DNA of 64,000 bases from Dysidea avara. Its lineage: Eukaryota > Porifera > Demospongiae > Dictyoceratida > Dysideidae. Location: positions 30,195,053 through 30,259,052 of the forward strand of contig NC_089274.1 in assembly GCF_963678975.1 (NCBI RefSeq), in the 5' to 3' direction. Position numbers and translations under genes: made by a program. Of this stretch, positions 36,093 to 48,402 are shown in pieces (position 1 is the first letter of the stretch; each line of letters starts with the position of its first letter). A model generated the notes under the pieces. The model saw only the letters and a list, made by a program, of their open reading frames with translations, did not search any database and was not told where the DNA came from.

Positions 36093-36590
36093 AACCCACA
36101 ATCGATCCTTTAATTCTTTTTATCTTATGTTTAATCATAGATGTACTTAGTCTGGCGCCGCCCGCCCCTTCGCATAAAGTAAGGGTCTGGTGAAATACAG
36201 ATACTAAATCATTTCTAGCGCCCAGATTCGGCGCTAGCCAATTAGTGCATGCCAATGACGTTCATACAGAAATCGCCTTGGCAACACAATGCTTTTATTC
36301 GAATTGAAGTGCAATCATCTGACGTAACAAGCATTACGTGCGCTGTCTAATTGAATTCCTTTTGAATGATTAGGTATTTGTATTTCTCCAGACCCTTACT
36401 TTTGCGAAGGGGCGGGCGGCGCCAGACTAAGATGTACTATGAATCACCCACTGGAGGTGCCACTGATAACTTGTAAGGGCAGTTTCAGCAATGGTAAGCT
36501 GCAAACTTCAATTTGAGAAAGCGTTCCGTTCCGTGGTTTAGTCCATCATTCCGTTCCGTTCCTTTCCTTAGAATAGACCCCACCGAATTG
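36093..36590 (-). repeat. Repeat X, copy split only by a small MITE
   Basis: Minus-strand copy of the unit broken up at 16321, 22423 and 32543. It contains GGTGGGGTCTATTCTAAGG, GGAAC runs, CAAATTGAAGTTTGCAGCTT and the GTGGCAC site used by element D. The 282-bp MITE (36148-36429) interrupts it. Confidence 0.7.
36148..36429. mobile_element. 282-bp MITE, TAGTCTGGCGCC tips, 9-bp TSD
   Basis: TAGTCTGGCGCCGCCCGCCC at the left pairs with the complement ending at 36429 (inverted repeat of about 50 bp, into AAGGGTCTGG). The exact 9-mer AGATGTACT flanks it (36139-36147 and 36430-36438). A 9-bp duplication fits Mutator-like MITEs. Diverged relatives are at 43933-44190 and 50479-50736. Confidence 0.88.
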
Positions 36591-36724
36591 TGCGATCTGC
36601 AGATTTTCCTACTGTTAAAGCTTTTTAATCACCTCAAAATGCTAGCATAATTCCTGATTCACAAACATACCTATTATGCCCGAAATTATGCTGGCATAAT
36701 TGCCGCATCCCTAATGATCACAAC

Positions 36725-37130
36725 ATTGAGAGATACCACGAGCACAGAAATGAGTGAGAATAAAATGATGATCGCTACTGCCACCATGGATACTAGACTT
36801 ATAATACTGCCACAAGGAATAGCAGCAGTAGCCTGAAAATAAGATGGACTATTTGTAAGAATAAGATCCAGATGTGAACTACTGGTTGTAGCTGTTACCC
36901 TAGTAGGACTTTTAAATGAAACTGATTCATAAATGAACGTAAAAGCTTAGCCTGTGGAGAACTGGTCAATGTATAGGGTCAGAATTAAAATCACCCAAAA
37001 TAACCAAATGTTGAGAAAGCTTTTTCACACTCCATAGTAAGATAGTCAAAAAAAAAAAGAGATAATCTGCATGAGGGTGATCTGTAAACACAACAGTATA
37101 GCACGTTTACTACCAGGATACAACTCTACC
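36725..37130 (-). pseudogene. LINE endonuclease (APE-type) fragment
   Basis: Minus-strand frames give LVILGDFNSDPI (the GDFN block), then HLDLILTNSPSYF (LDL.LTN block), then SDHHFI (catalytic SDH block), in the order of AP-like endonucleases of jockey/CR1-type LINEs. Stops and frameshifts lie between the blocks. The RT part is not adjacent. The 5' and 3' edges are unclear. Confidence 0.75.
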
Positions 37131-37198
37131 TAAAGTGATTCCACATTTCCATCAGAGAGATCAGAGCACAACCTATGAATTATGATGTAACTAATCAT

Positions 37199-37550
37199 AG
37201 GCGGCGGAAAGGGGGGGCTAGGGGGCTGAAGCCCCCCCTTGGTCTGCTGAGGGGGGGCTTAGTCCCCCCTCAGAATGATATCACAGCGAAATTATCTTTC
37301 TTGGAGTGGGGCTGAAAACCGTGATAAAGATCGAGATACTCTAATAGAGCAGTCACTCTAATAAAGTAGTCAGTGTGTGACGAGCTATGTAAGGATTTTT
37401 ATGTAGTTTATCAGCTAGAAATGGTAGCTGGTGAGGTGGAAAGCTCTTGTCAGTTGGTTGTGACCTTTTTTTTTGGTCTCACCTTACCAAACTATAGAAA
37501 TAAGTCTGGGTCAGCCCAGCCCCCCCTCATATCAACTACTTGCTCCGCCT
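37199..37550 (+). repeat. GC-tipped dispersed repeat, copy 2
   Basis: Direct copy of 29217-29568 with few differences. Here the ends look like a short inverted pair (AGGCGGCGGA ... TGCTCCGCCT), which favours a MITE-like origin. Contains two dispersed TCTATTAGAGTAT motifs (inverted). Confidence 0.8.
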
Positions 37551-39948
37551 CTGTAAACTAATTGTACAAATTAATTATTTTTTGTATTTTCCTTGCCATG
37601 CCAGTCTGCTTTATAGCTTATAGGCCTTATATATGCAGTTGCATGCATGTGACCAAGGTGTTGTAATTGTTTTGTTTTTATCACTAGCTACATCAATATT
37701 GATGGTCTTAAAAAATGCAAACAGGGTTACAAAATGAAGTTTGGATCAACAATAGTAGGCACTAGGCTGCATGGTCTATCATTCCAATATTAAGACTTGC
37801 TTTGAAAGTAGAGATAGTTGGTGCTGAAACACTTCTGCTGGCAGCAAGTTCCTGTATTTATCACTCTCAGGGTGAAAATTCAACCTTAAGGCCACATAAA
37901 CTTAATTATTAGTTTCTCATCCTGCCCGCATGGCCATTTTTCCTACCTTGCAGCTCAATAAGGATTTTTTACATCACTGCACTGTTAAAACAGTTGGTTG
38001 GAAGGTTATCCCAAAACAGGGATAAAGTGGCTGACACATATAGCATACCAAATCCAGGGATAACGGTTATCCCAACTTTCAATAGTATGACCTTTATCCC
38101 ATATGGGTAGGATAAAGGTTATCCCCAATTGTTATTTAGTATTTAAATAATTATTAATGTATTTCAATTACAGAAATTAAATGCTGTTCAAATAGTCAAC
38201 TCCAACTTCTGAAGTGCTCGTGAGATGTTAGGACCAACATGATCTGCAGCATTGGCAAGCAATATAGTTACAGTTCTTATTCAAGCATACACTATACCTT
38301 AATATTGTAAACAGCTAACAACACTTCATATACAGTCCACAGAACCTGCCAAAACGTTATACATAACAATCTGGTACACTCTATGCTTACAATTTGTCAT
38401 CGATCTGCATTGCAGCAGGGAATTCCACCTGACAGTAGGGGCATTAACAGCAAGACAGATGCTACTATAATTTTCAGGTAACAGGAATAGCTGCCGGGCA
38501 ATCAATATCCATCACAGTGTGTTATCAAAAGGCAACACCACTAGAATGTCAAGTTGTATTATTAGTATCACAATTGCTGTAATACTTACATTTTGTATAC
38601 AACATGATGGAGATGGAATATCAGGAGCATACACACTATAACCTGTAATAATAACATGTGAGATGACGGCAATTCTTATTCAACTATCTACCACATCCAT
38701 ACCTTGGCTAATTGTCAAGACTCAGTGCAGAAAGCATGTTGGTGTTGCAACAAGCAGTCAACAAGCCAGTCATTAATCAATTACCAGACACAATACCTGC
38801 ATGGTGTACCTGCATGTATGTAACTGATAATAGGAATGTGTAACTAACCTGCCGGGCTGTCTCCTAGGTTACTTGGCTGCCACTGTGCACATAGCAGAAC
38901 ATAAGCATGCACACTACACTCAGTGGGTAGGATTGGCATGATGTCAGCTGTTCTGTAAAGGGTACATAATGGCAGCTATCCACTGTAAACACTCACACTT
39001 TGTGTAACAGCTGGCAAACTGAAGTTAGATACGTAGCTTCGTCACCTGGCTGAGTTAGGCATTAAACTCGGCATTAAAGAGATTCAAATGTCTGAAATTT
39101 CACTATTCGATGTACCAGTCATTTTGAAGCAGCCACGAGACTGCAACTTTAGCACCGTCTTGCCAGTCCGTCAGCCAGTGGTTCCACAGCACTGTAGATA
39201 AACTGTTTGCTGCACTTTCCATATCTAAATTACAATTAACTGTACACCAAGCTGAATATTGCTAGTAGAAACGTCACCTTCGTATTCTTCAGTAGGTCAG
39301 CTGTTTCAGTCAGTTGCGAACGGCCTTCCTGTTTAACGCATTGCAAAACCCTCCCGCTTAGTCAAGCTGCCTGTTCTTGTAGACACAATAACTCACAAAT
39401 TTTCAAATATCTTCTTTGCCAAAACCAGTTTATTTTATGAACAAACTGAACGAACTTTCAGAGGAATTTTCAGTAATGTTCGTTACCACGGTAACTTTCG
39501 TCGTTAAGTAACGTACGTAAACGCTACGACGTCACGGGGAGTGAGTATTAAATGGAAAAATGAGGTTATTTCCTCGGTTATTTCGTTGCATCAGTGGTTG
39601 CATGCTGCCAGCGGGAGACTCTAAGCAAAGTAAGGTTATAAATACTCTAGAGCATTATCTCATCCTGTACTTTTGTAGATCAGAATCATCGAAAATGTTC
39701 AGTTGAGTATACGGGTAGTCAAGCTACCGTTCCTTAACTTCTTCTCCTACTCCATTAGTAATCTACTGTGACTAATGCAGTAAAACTAAAAGTGAGACAT
39801 AAATACTATATTAGTGTTTTGTGATCATGTACAGTCGATTTCGGATTACTTTCTGCATGCAATTGAACTATTTACAATGTGATTGTTCGAACATATGAAC
39901 TAATTGTTTGCAACCTAGCTCCTTTACTTGTATAACTAAATACTAGTA

Positions 39949-40940
39949 CTATAGTATGTTCACGTTGAGCTGAATCCTCAAAAACATTTAATAACTCATG
40001 GATGCAATTACACACGATCTTGAAATTTGGCTCATTTGTAGTACCATAGATTATAGAGAGAGGGGATAGAAAACTAATTTTTACGCGCGTACTCCTCACC
40101 TACAGTTCCATTTACACCTTTTTAAAACTCTCTTATAAACGCTTGTAGAGAAAAGTTGTTTTCTTCGGGGTTTACAGCAGCACAAGGCGACTTCATAACT
40201 TGAAGCAGAGTTGCCTAATCATTGTTGTCGAGGAGTAAGCCGTGCCACAAATTCGCACTTCAAAGGGCATGAATCGTTTTGAAGTTGAACATGTTTTGCC
40301 GCTTTCAATCATAACAACCAAAGGACTCTTTCGTCGAAGTTTTAATACATTTCGGGGTGTATGGCATTCATCAGTGAATGGTTACATCTGTCAAGAATTA
40401 TCCAATTCCATTCCCGTCGCTGGTAAGGTGTACCACAAGCTCGTGGGCTGGTGTAGGTGAGGAGTGCGCACGGGAATAAAGCTCGACCAGTGGATGGAAC
40501 GCCTAGATACACAAGTGAGCATTACCAGAGAGTACTATAAACCATTTCGTTCCACTAGATAGCGATAAAGAATCGCGTAGGGATGATTATTTTAATGAGT
40601 CACGTGATAGTTTTCTATCCCCTCTCTCGATAATCTATGGTAGTACTGCTTGACCCACTAAAAACATTTCAAAATCTTGTTGTTTGAATGTTTGACATAA
40701 TATTTACGGCCAATCAAAATTTTCACAATACATTTCCTATGGGGAAGCCATATAAGTACAAGGTCTATTACAACCCTTTCCCGAACTTATAATGGAGGCA
40801 AACTGTATGTGTCTGTTGTTGACACCTTTGCTGTTACCAATAATCATCTGGTAGGCTGAAATGTTAACTCTGTTGAGAAAAAATCCACTTTTAATTTTTA
40901 GCTGTTTTTCAGGATTCAGCTCAACGTGAACATACTATAG
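39949..40940. mobile_element. 992-bp TIR element nested in C1
   Basis: CTATAGTATGTTCACGTTGA at the left pairs with the complement ending at 40940; the inverted repeat continues through GCTGAATCCT (about 38 bp). It is itself interrupted by the 595-bp element at 40045-40639. The target duplication is not clear. Absent from C2. Confidence 0.75.
40045..40639. mobile_element. 595-bp CATAGAT-tip element, 7-bp TSD
   Basis: CATAGATTATAGAGAGAGGG at the left, with the complement ending at 40639. GTAGTAC flanks both sides exactly (40038-40044 and 40640-40646). Same tip pattern as 12698-13531 and element D. A 72-codon open frame at 40242-40460 has no recognised domain. Confidence 0.85.
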
Positions 40941-41455
40941 CACAATAGATACTCACCCCTTTACTATCAAACAATGCCAGGAGTGTACATGTAAATCTGC
41001 AAGTAAACATTCACATTATCACGTTTGCAAGTCGTGTGTGAATTGTTCAAAAGCAATCTGAAATCAACTGTGCTAGTACTACCTGAGTGTGTACTGGAGT
41101 CAGTTCTGACAGTGTTGTCACAGTGTTGCTGCAATTTGTAACCACAAACAAAGTATTTACAATAGTTGCTTATTTTAAGTTCATCAATTCCAGAGGCGTA
41201 TCCAGGATATTTCCAAAGTGGCTTCCAGATTTAGCTGTGAGGTACAGAGGTCTGGGGCTGTGTTCCCAGCCACTGACAGATTTAGAAAGTGCTCAAATTT
41301 ACTAGATTTTTGATTTCATGAATAGTAACTATTTCAGTTTGTACTTGGTTCCTCATGATTTGTGGCTGGTCAGGTATATATTGTAGTGACCAAATACATT
41401 TCCAATTAAAATGATTTAGGTACTTTAAATTTCAACATTTTTAACACCCTTAAAC

Positions 41456-41459
41456 TGTG

Positions 41460-41507
<48 letters not shown>

Positions 41508-41513
41508 TGTGTG
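41456..41513 (+). repeat. (GTGC)n microsatellite
   Basis: About 13 units of GTGC with GT-rich edges. Confidence 0.95.
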
Positions 41514-43932
41514 GCTTACTACTGATAGGCTGGAGTGCTGCACCAGTATAATGCTAGCATATTAGGTGGATGTTATGAACACTACTTATACTCTCTAATA
41601 GAGCAGTCAGTGGAAACTGCAATCGAGCACTCCAATGCATTGTCCAATGCTCCTTAAATTGATACTCTCTAATAGAACAGTCACTTTGTAGTCAATTACT
41701 CTAATTGAGCATTCACTGATTAAAACTTTCAAAGATAATTGTAAGAAATGTTTTTGAGCACATTGGGAACACTGAAGAGCATAACAGGCAAAAAGTTCAT
41801 GAAATTTTACCCAGCCCTCAATCCAGGTCAGTCCATAAAACGGGTCAGATCTGGATTACCTGCCCAGGTGACCCACTGAGCCCAGACAAAATGTGACGTA
41901 GATGACCTTGTTTCAACCATGTGTGTATGTGCTGTGCACGCGTGTGTGCATGTGTGTAGTATGTAGAACTGAGCCAATAATTTACAAAACATTTGTTGAT
42001 TATGTGTCATACACTGTTCCTAATCAGGGACGAAACTAGCACTTTAGTGATGCTAGTATACCCAAAGTGTCCTAATTTTAGAGGTCTAAACAACTACAAA
42101 TGAAACCATTAATGGTGTCAAGGCACATTTCCTGATTTCAAGTACTGTATCGTCAATTATAGCCCGGACACTTATTATGTTCAGGCAAGTGTTTACCCTA
42201 GCCACAAGACTGGTGACTATAATTGACAAGACCAAAAATCATATTCCTTGGAATCAACTTGAGATATTCTCTTCTTGATATATTCCACATAGATTTCAAG
42301 TTTAAAGGAATGCTGTAAAATGCACTGTTTTGTACTAGGAGTTCCTGTGAAACCGGGCATTTATTTCTGTTGTACGACTCTATACTGTATCTAGCAACTA
42401 CTGTGTGTATGATATAATTATATGGGACTGGCCGTAGTGCACCATTAGGAAAAATATGAGTATTATTTTATCATTAAATTTCATGATTTACTTTCTTGTT
42501 TGTTTAGCGTCAAATTATGTTCAGCCAATGTAATAGCACTGAGAGAGGTATGTGGACTATTTTGTATATTTCTTGAATTAAAATGTATATTTTCTTATTC
42601 ACAGGCATTCTGAGAAATTGAAATCAAGATATTGGGCCAGGGGCTGAGGGGTGCATAAGAACTGTGAAGGAAGAGAACATTTAAGTAATATCTAACTGTC
42701 ACTAGATGATAATAATACTCCATAATGTGTCTGTGGTTGGACAAAAGTTGTAATAATGTATGTGCTTATCATCTGCAAGGCAGATGGATGTGTAGACTAT
42801 AACTGACCGAACATGCATGTTGTATTACAGTACATTGTCAAGCAGCATCATATTATTTACATACACAAAGTGTGGAACTCTCAAGTTGTTCGTATATAGA
42901 TCACCACTAGTTCCCTTTAGGAATTGTATTTACAAAAGGTATTGCTAGTATACTAAATAGCCCTTGGTCGTTGAAATACAAACTCAAATCAAGTACAAGT
43001 AACACAAACACTAGTTATGCTATAACATTGTGATCACAAGTAATGTTGTTCATTGAATTATGCAATAATATTTCAGTTGAGTTCCTTGCTTGTGAATAGT
43101 TTTCACAACTGCTTGACACGTAGCTGATGAGTTACAAACTTTGATCAGACTCTAGAGTCAGGAATGTTCAATCCAGTTGGTAGTAACAAGCTGCTCATTG
43201 GGATTCATGCCTCATTTATCCTGCAACAATTATAAACAGTTCACCCTGCAACACTACTAATAAGTACAAGTACACAAATATTGGCTTTCGCAGATAGTGA
43301 GGAAGATAATATAACATGATATGCCTTTAGTAATGTTTGACATTGTATTTTGTACAAGCAATGCTTCCTTTTTTATCATGTCACCTTGCAGGACGTACAC
43401 AGTAATTTTGAAAAGAGTTTTCTCTACAGCTAAGTGACTGTTATATTAGAGTATTATAATTACCTGACTGCTTTATTAGAGTATCTCACCAAAACAATAT
43501 TCTTCAGAACAAGCATTGCTACAAACACTATTTACAAGGCAAAGGCTCCTGTTTCATGAAAGATCCCATGATTTCTGTATATCTGCGGTTTGAATTTATG
43601 TAAAGGGGTTTCCTGAAACTTGCCCCTGCCTTGGAAGTACAAAACTCATGTAACCTAGTAGATATTTTCTGTTGCATACAAGATTGTGTGTAAGAAATTA
43701 AAAGTATGCACTAGTCACTCTGAACTGCTTAGCTTTATTTCACTTTTAAACCGGCGATCATACATGTATATGCAAGGGAGTATCATGCTGGTCTGTGTTG
43801 CACAGTAATGCACACTACATTTGAACCCTTCGTATGCCTTGAGATTTTGACTCATTGTTACTAGTAGCAATATTGTGTAGTCTCAAGTCTCGTCTTGATT
43901 GTATATTGACTTTGGTAGACCATGCAGCAAGT

Positions 43933-44190
43933 TAGTCTTGTGCCATCCACCCCTTCACAAAAGTAAGGGTCTGCAGCTGGTGAAATACAGATACTAAATA
44001 ATCTCAAAAGGAATTCAATTAGACAGTGTATATAATTGCTAGTTATGTCAGATGATTACCCTTCAAAAGCATTGCGTTGCCAAGGTGATTTGTGTGTGAA
44101 CGTGATTGGCACACACTACCAAATCTGAGTGGTAGAATCATTTAGTATCTGTATTTCACTTTTTGCAAAGGAGCAGGCGGTGCCAGACTA
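43933..44190. mobile_element. Diverged TAGTCTGGCGCC-tip MITE in C1
   Basis: TAGTCTTGTGCCATCCACCC at the left and GGCGGTGCCAGACTA at the right, with AAGTAAGGGTCTG inside, as in 36148-36429. The same insertion is at the matching place in C2 (50479-50736), so it predates the C1/C2 duplication. No clear target duplication remains. Confidence 0.7.
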
Positions 44191-46544
44191 GTCCCTGTGG
44201 CACCTCCTTATGCAATGTGTATGTACATGCATGCAAAGTTTTAATAGTTGTCCCACTCACTTTACATTAATCTAAATATTACTCCATTTTATAGCTGCCA
44301 CAAAATTCACAGATGCATATCGCCAGGAGTAATATAATGTACAATTGTAAAGGACCGGTTGTATCATATTTCTACTGCTCTTAATCCTCTTACATCTGTG
44401 CCCAGTGATCCGAGGCGATCCAAGGACAGCTGGGTACCCGGGCAGCTGACAAACCACTTAGGTGTCCCGTATTTGCTGGTGTTCCACCTTATCTCTCTGT
44501 ACTTTCCAGATCATTAAGTAGATAAATCGTGACACTGGTCCGCCAAAGCACCCATCCGGCAGCATAGTAACGAATCATATAATAAGCGCCGCATAAAGAT
44601 GACGCGCTGCGCTTTAGATTGAAATACGTAGTAAATGCACGGAAGAAAACGGAATAAGGACATCACGAAGGTATAAACGTTATACCTGTGACGTTTTATA
44701 CCAACTTGTAGGGATAACCTTCATCCCATATGGTATAACCTTCATACCAAGTCTTTTTTATACCAACAAGGTAGGGATAACCGTCATACTCCTTGGTATA
44801 ACCTTCAAACTTCATTTTTAACAGTGTGGTGGCTGAATGCAGCTACTCAGCACCTTCTAAAGTTAGTACCTTGCTAGAACAGTCTAAGAAAACTGCATTC
44901 TGAGTCATTTTAGCTAGCTAATTCAGCTATCTAGTAAGTTAGTAAAAAATAAAATAAAAATCTGCCCTCCTGCATTGCTACACTGTTAAAACAGTTGGTT
45001 AGAAGGTTATCCCAAAACAGGGATAAAGTGGCTGACACATATAGCATGCCAAATCTAAGGATAACAGTTATCCCAACTCTCAATAGTATAACCATTATCC
45101 CGTATAGGTAGGATGAAGGTTATCCCTATGTTAGTATAAAGGTTATCCCCAATTGTTATTTAGTATTTAAAATAATTATTAATGTATTTCAATTACAGAA
45201 ATTAAATACTGCAAATGTTGTTCAAATAGTCAACTCCAACTTCTGAAGTGCTTGTGAGATGTTAGGACCAGCATGATCTGCAGCATGATCTGCAGCATTG
45301 ACAAGCAATATAGTTACACTTCTTATTCAAGCATACACCATACCTTAATATTGTAAACAGCTAACAACACTTCATATGCAGTCCACAGAACCTGCCAAAA
45401 CGTTATATTTACATAACAATCTGGTACACTCTATGCTTACAATTTGTTGTCAATCTGCACTGCAGCAGGGAATTCCACCTGACAGTAGTGGCGGTAACAG
45501 CAAGACAGATGCTACTATAATTTTCAAGTAACAGGAATAGCTGCCGGGCAATCAATATCCATCACAGTGTTATCAAAAGGCAACACCACTAGAATGTCAA
45601 GTCATATTATTAGTATCACAATTGTTGTAATACTTACATTTTGTATACAACATGATGGAGATGAAATATCAGGAGCATACACACTACAACCTGTAATAAT
45701 AACATGTGAGATGATGGCAATTCTTATTCAACTATCTACCACGTCCATACCTTGGCTAATTGTCAAGACTCAGTGCAGAAAAGCATGTTGGTGTTACAAC
45801 AAGCAGTCAACAAGCCAGTCATTAATCAATTACCAGACACAATACCTGCATGGTGTACCTGCATGTATGTAACTGATAATAGGAATGTGTAACTAACCTG
45901 CCAGGCTGTCTCCTAGGTTACTTGGCTGCCACCGTGCACATAGCAGAATTTAACCATATCAGCATGCACACTACACTCAGTGGGTAGGATTGGCATGATG
46001 TCAGCTGTTCTGTAAAGGGTACATAATGGCATGTATCCACTGTAAACACTCACACTTTGCTGTAACAGCTGGCAAACTGAAGTTAGATACGTAGCTTCGT
46101 CACCTGGCTGAGTTAGGCATTAAACTCGGCATTAAAGAGATTCAAATGTCTGAAATTTCACTATTCGATGTACCAGTCATTTTGAAGCAGCCATGAGACT
46201 GCAACTTTAGCACCGCCTTGCCAGTCCGTCAGCCAGTGGGTTCCACAGCACTGTAGATAAACTGTTTGCTGCACTTTCCATATCTAAATTACAAATTACT
46301 GTACACCAAGTTGAATATTGCTAGTAGAAACGTCACCTTCGTATTCTTCAGTAGGTCAGCTGTTTCAGTCAGTTGCGAACGGCTGTGTACAGTTGCGAAT
46401 CAAATGTGCTGTTCTATATATTGTGCATATGTACATTAAGAGTTTACGTATACAACATGTGCATTGCATGTATCTTTGTATGTATGTTGCAATTTTAGAT
46501 ATTGGCACCCATTCGGTTGGGAATTTATTATATAGTTATACAAC

Positions 46545-46640
46545 GGCCACGAGTGCTCTGCCTGATATAAACGCACGAGCCTGAGGGCCGCTAGGCCCGA
46601 AGGCAAGTGCGTTTATACAGGCAGAACACGAGTGCACGTT
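46545..46640. repeat. Hairpin with GATATAAACGCACG arms
   Basis: GTGCTCTGCCTGATATAAAC pairs imperfectly with GTTTATACAGGCAGAACAC; the loop is GC-rich (GAGGGCCGCTAGGCCCGAAG). It begins and ends with ACAACG(G)/CGTTGT-type bases near TATA. Possibly a foldback MITE. Confidence 0.55.
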
Positions 46641-46655
46641 GTATAACTGTTATGT

Positions 46656-47365
46656 ACCACTCACCTAATAGGTGGGGAGAGTCTCACAAGGCAGCTGTAG
46701 CATTTATAAAGGCCAGGTTTCTAACATCGATTGTGGGTAACCAAGCCAGACGTTGCGATGACGTTCTCCCTGCAGTACTGCAGCCACCTGAGATATTGAA
46801 AGCTAGTACGCTATGGGTTATATCACTAACCTGCATTCGCTGTTCGACTCTCATTATGTAGTGCTCAACATGCCAGCGTGATCACTCAATCGCCATATAG
46901 ACTAAGCGCCAGACTAATCGCCATAGTGATTCCCTCGAGCGAAAAAAAGTAGCTAAATAGACGTTTTAAGTAAACAAAACCCAACTACTAAACGATACTA
47001 ATCTAATTCTTACTATTCACACTGGATAAACTCGAATCTGGTAGCATGACAAAACTGGTTACCACAATCGAACGTAAAGGTTAGTATTATTTAGAATATA
47101 TTTGTTTTATTGAGTCATTGTCGAAGTGGACTACAGTTTAATCTGGGATAAGATGGCACCAGACTAGTAAGGTGTATAAGTACGTTTATATATATGTAGA
47201 CTAGAGTTGTGGCCACCCGTGTTGGCTTTTTCGATCGCCATTGGCTGCTTGTAAACATTATACGTATTGGTGACGTTATGGCCCACAATCGACCTTTACA
47301 TGTCAGGCTATAAAAGAATTCGAGTGATCTGTGAAGTGTTCTTCCACCTATTAGGTGAGGTGTCG
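46656..47365. repeat. Foldback with CACCTAATAGGTGG arms
   Basis: 46656-46745 (CACCTAATAGGTGG ... ATCGATTGTGGGTAAC) pairs with 47275-47365 (CCCACAATCGACC ... CCACCTATTAGGTG). The arms are about 90 bp and diverged; the interior of about 530 bp is unrecognised. Private to C2. Confidence 0.6.
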
Positions 47366-47668
47366 TAGTGGTCTTCGCCACCGGCACTTGTGCTATGCTG
47401 CATAAAACCGCAGCCAGTGCAATATCTGTATATGTGACTGAATTTGACAAAACAAGGCTTCGACGCACAAAGCTTTGTTAGGAGATATGGCGATTTTAAG
47501 GAATCATTGTGTAATAACTTCCCAGTGCCTACAGCTGTGCAAACAAAATTTGCACCAATTGTTCATCTGTTCACTAGCTATCACTGAGTGGGTGTATACA
47601 TTTCTGATACCCAAAATTTGCCCTGTTTTGAGCAGCTTTTTTTCGAGCGGGTAATAATATCACAGATG

Positions 47669-47732
47669 GTAGTAATAGGGTGGGAGGGTGGGGGTGGACG
47701 GTAGTAATAGGGTGGGAGGGTGGGGGTGGACG
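47669..47732 (+). repeat. Exact 32-bp tandem duplication with G-quadruplex motif
   Basis: Two identical 32-bp units, each containing GGGTGGGAGGGTGGGGG. Each unit alone fits a four-tract quadruplex with 1-nt loops. Confidence 0.9.
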
Positions 47733-48339
47733 GTGGTCTTAATTTACGGGTATAAAATGGAGTAAGAAGACGATTGGAATCCAGAGGCCAAGTTTGGGCT
47801 CTCCATGGCCCTCAAATTACTCCAAATTGACTGAGAACACTATTGGCGAGCTCTCTGTGAAGTCCCAGCTCACTACACACCATTATCACAAAGCTATGGC
47901 CATTTAATGGTGCCAATCTCGCACTCGTGGCTTTGACAGGGTCGGAAGAAAGCTGCTACAGAAACCAGACTTGTCAGTGCTGAAGGAAGTACAGTGTGAA
48001 ATATGATAGTGTATTAGACCAGCAATCCATTTCTGGTAAAATCGTAAGTTTGATTTTGTGTGTGTGGAAGCCTGGTTTTGTGAAATCCGGTCACATATTG
48101 CACTGCGGTCGGTGCATTATAACTTATAATGCACTCGTTGTGGTCTAAAAAACCGCAACTAGTGCGTTATAAGTTATAATGCACTCGCTGCGGTCTGCAG
48201 CAATGCAATATACAAATTATGGCACTGGCGGTGCCTTTGAACTGCCCACGCAGAGTGGTACATACATTTATATACTTAGCTTTGCTCAACTACTCTAATG
48301 AAGCATACACTTTTTGACAAAATACCTAATTGAGCAGTC

Positions 48340-48402
48340 AATTTGGTGTTCGGATAATCGAGAGTTCGGATAATCGGTGTTCGGATAATCAAGGTTCCAC
48401 TG
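48340..48402. repeat. Pogo/Tigger-like end with TTATCCGAAC units
   Basis: Three GGATAATC(G/A) units (GTTCGGATAATCGAG, GTTCGGATAATCGGTG, GTTCGGATAATCAAGG), then TTCCACTGTA. Reversed, it is TACAGTGGAACCTTGATTAT, a typical pogo/Tigger-type tip. The partner end was not located; C1 lacks it. Confidence 0.6.

Larger units (their letters stand above)
37980..44826 (+). mobile_element. C1, 6.85-kb CACTGTTAAAA-tip element
   Basis: It starts CACTGTTAAAACAGTTGGTT and ends ATTTTTAACAGTG. Flanking dinucleotides are TG on both sides. Subterminal arrays of short palindromes built from GGATAACC/GGTTATCC lie at 38005-38130 and from GGTATAACC/GGATAACC at 44670-44815. Most of it is repeated in the same direction in C2. 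No protein is recognisable in the interior. C1 carries about 2.0 kb (about 39931-41937) that C2 lacks, including two nested elements. Confidence 0.85.

Noticed and set aside
45567-45872. 101-codon frame in C2
   Set aside because: The matching place in C1 has substitutions and an indel that break it, and no domain is seen.
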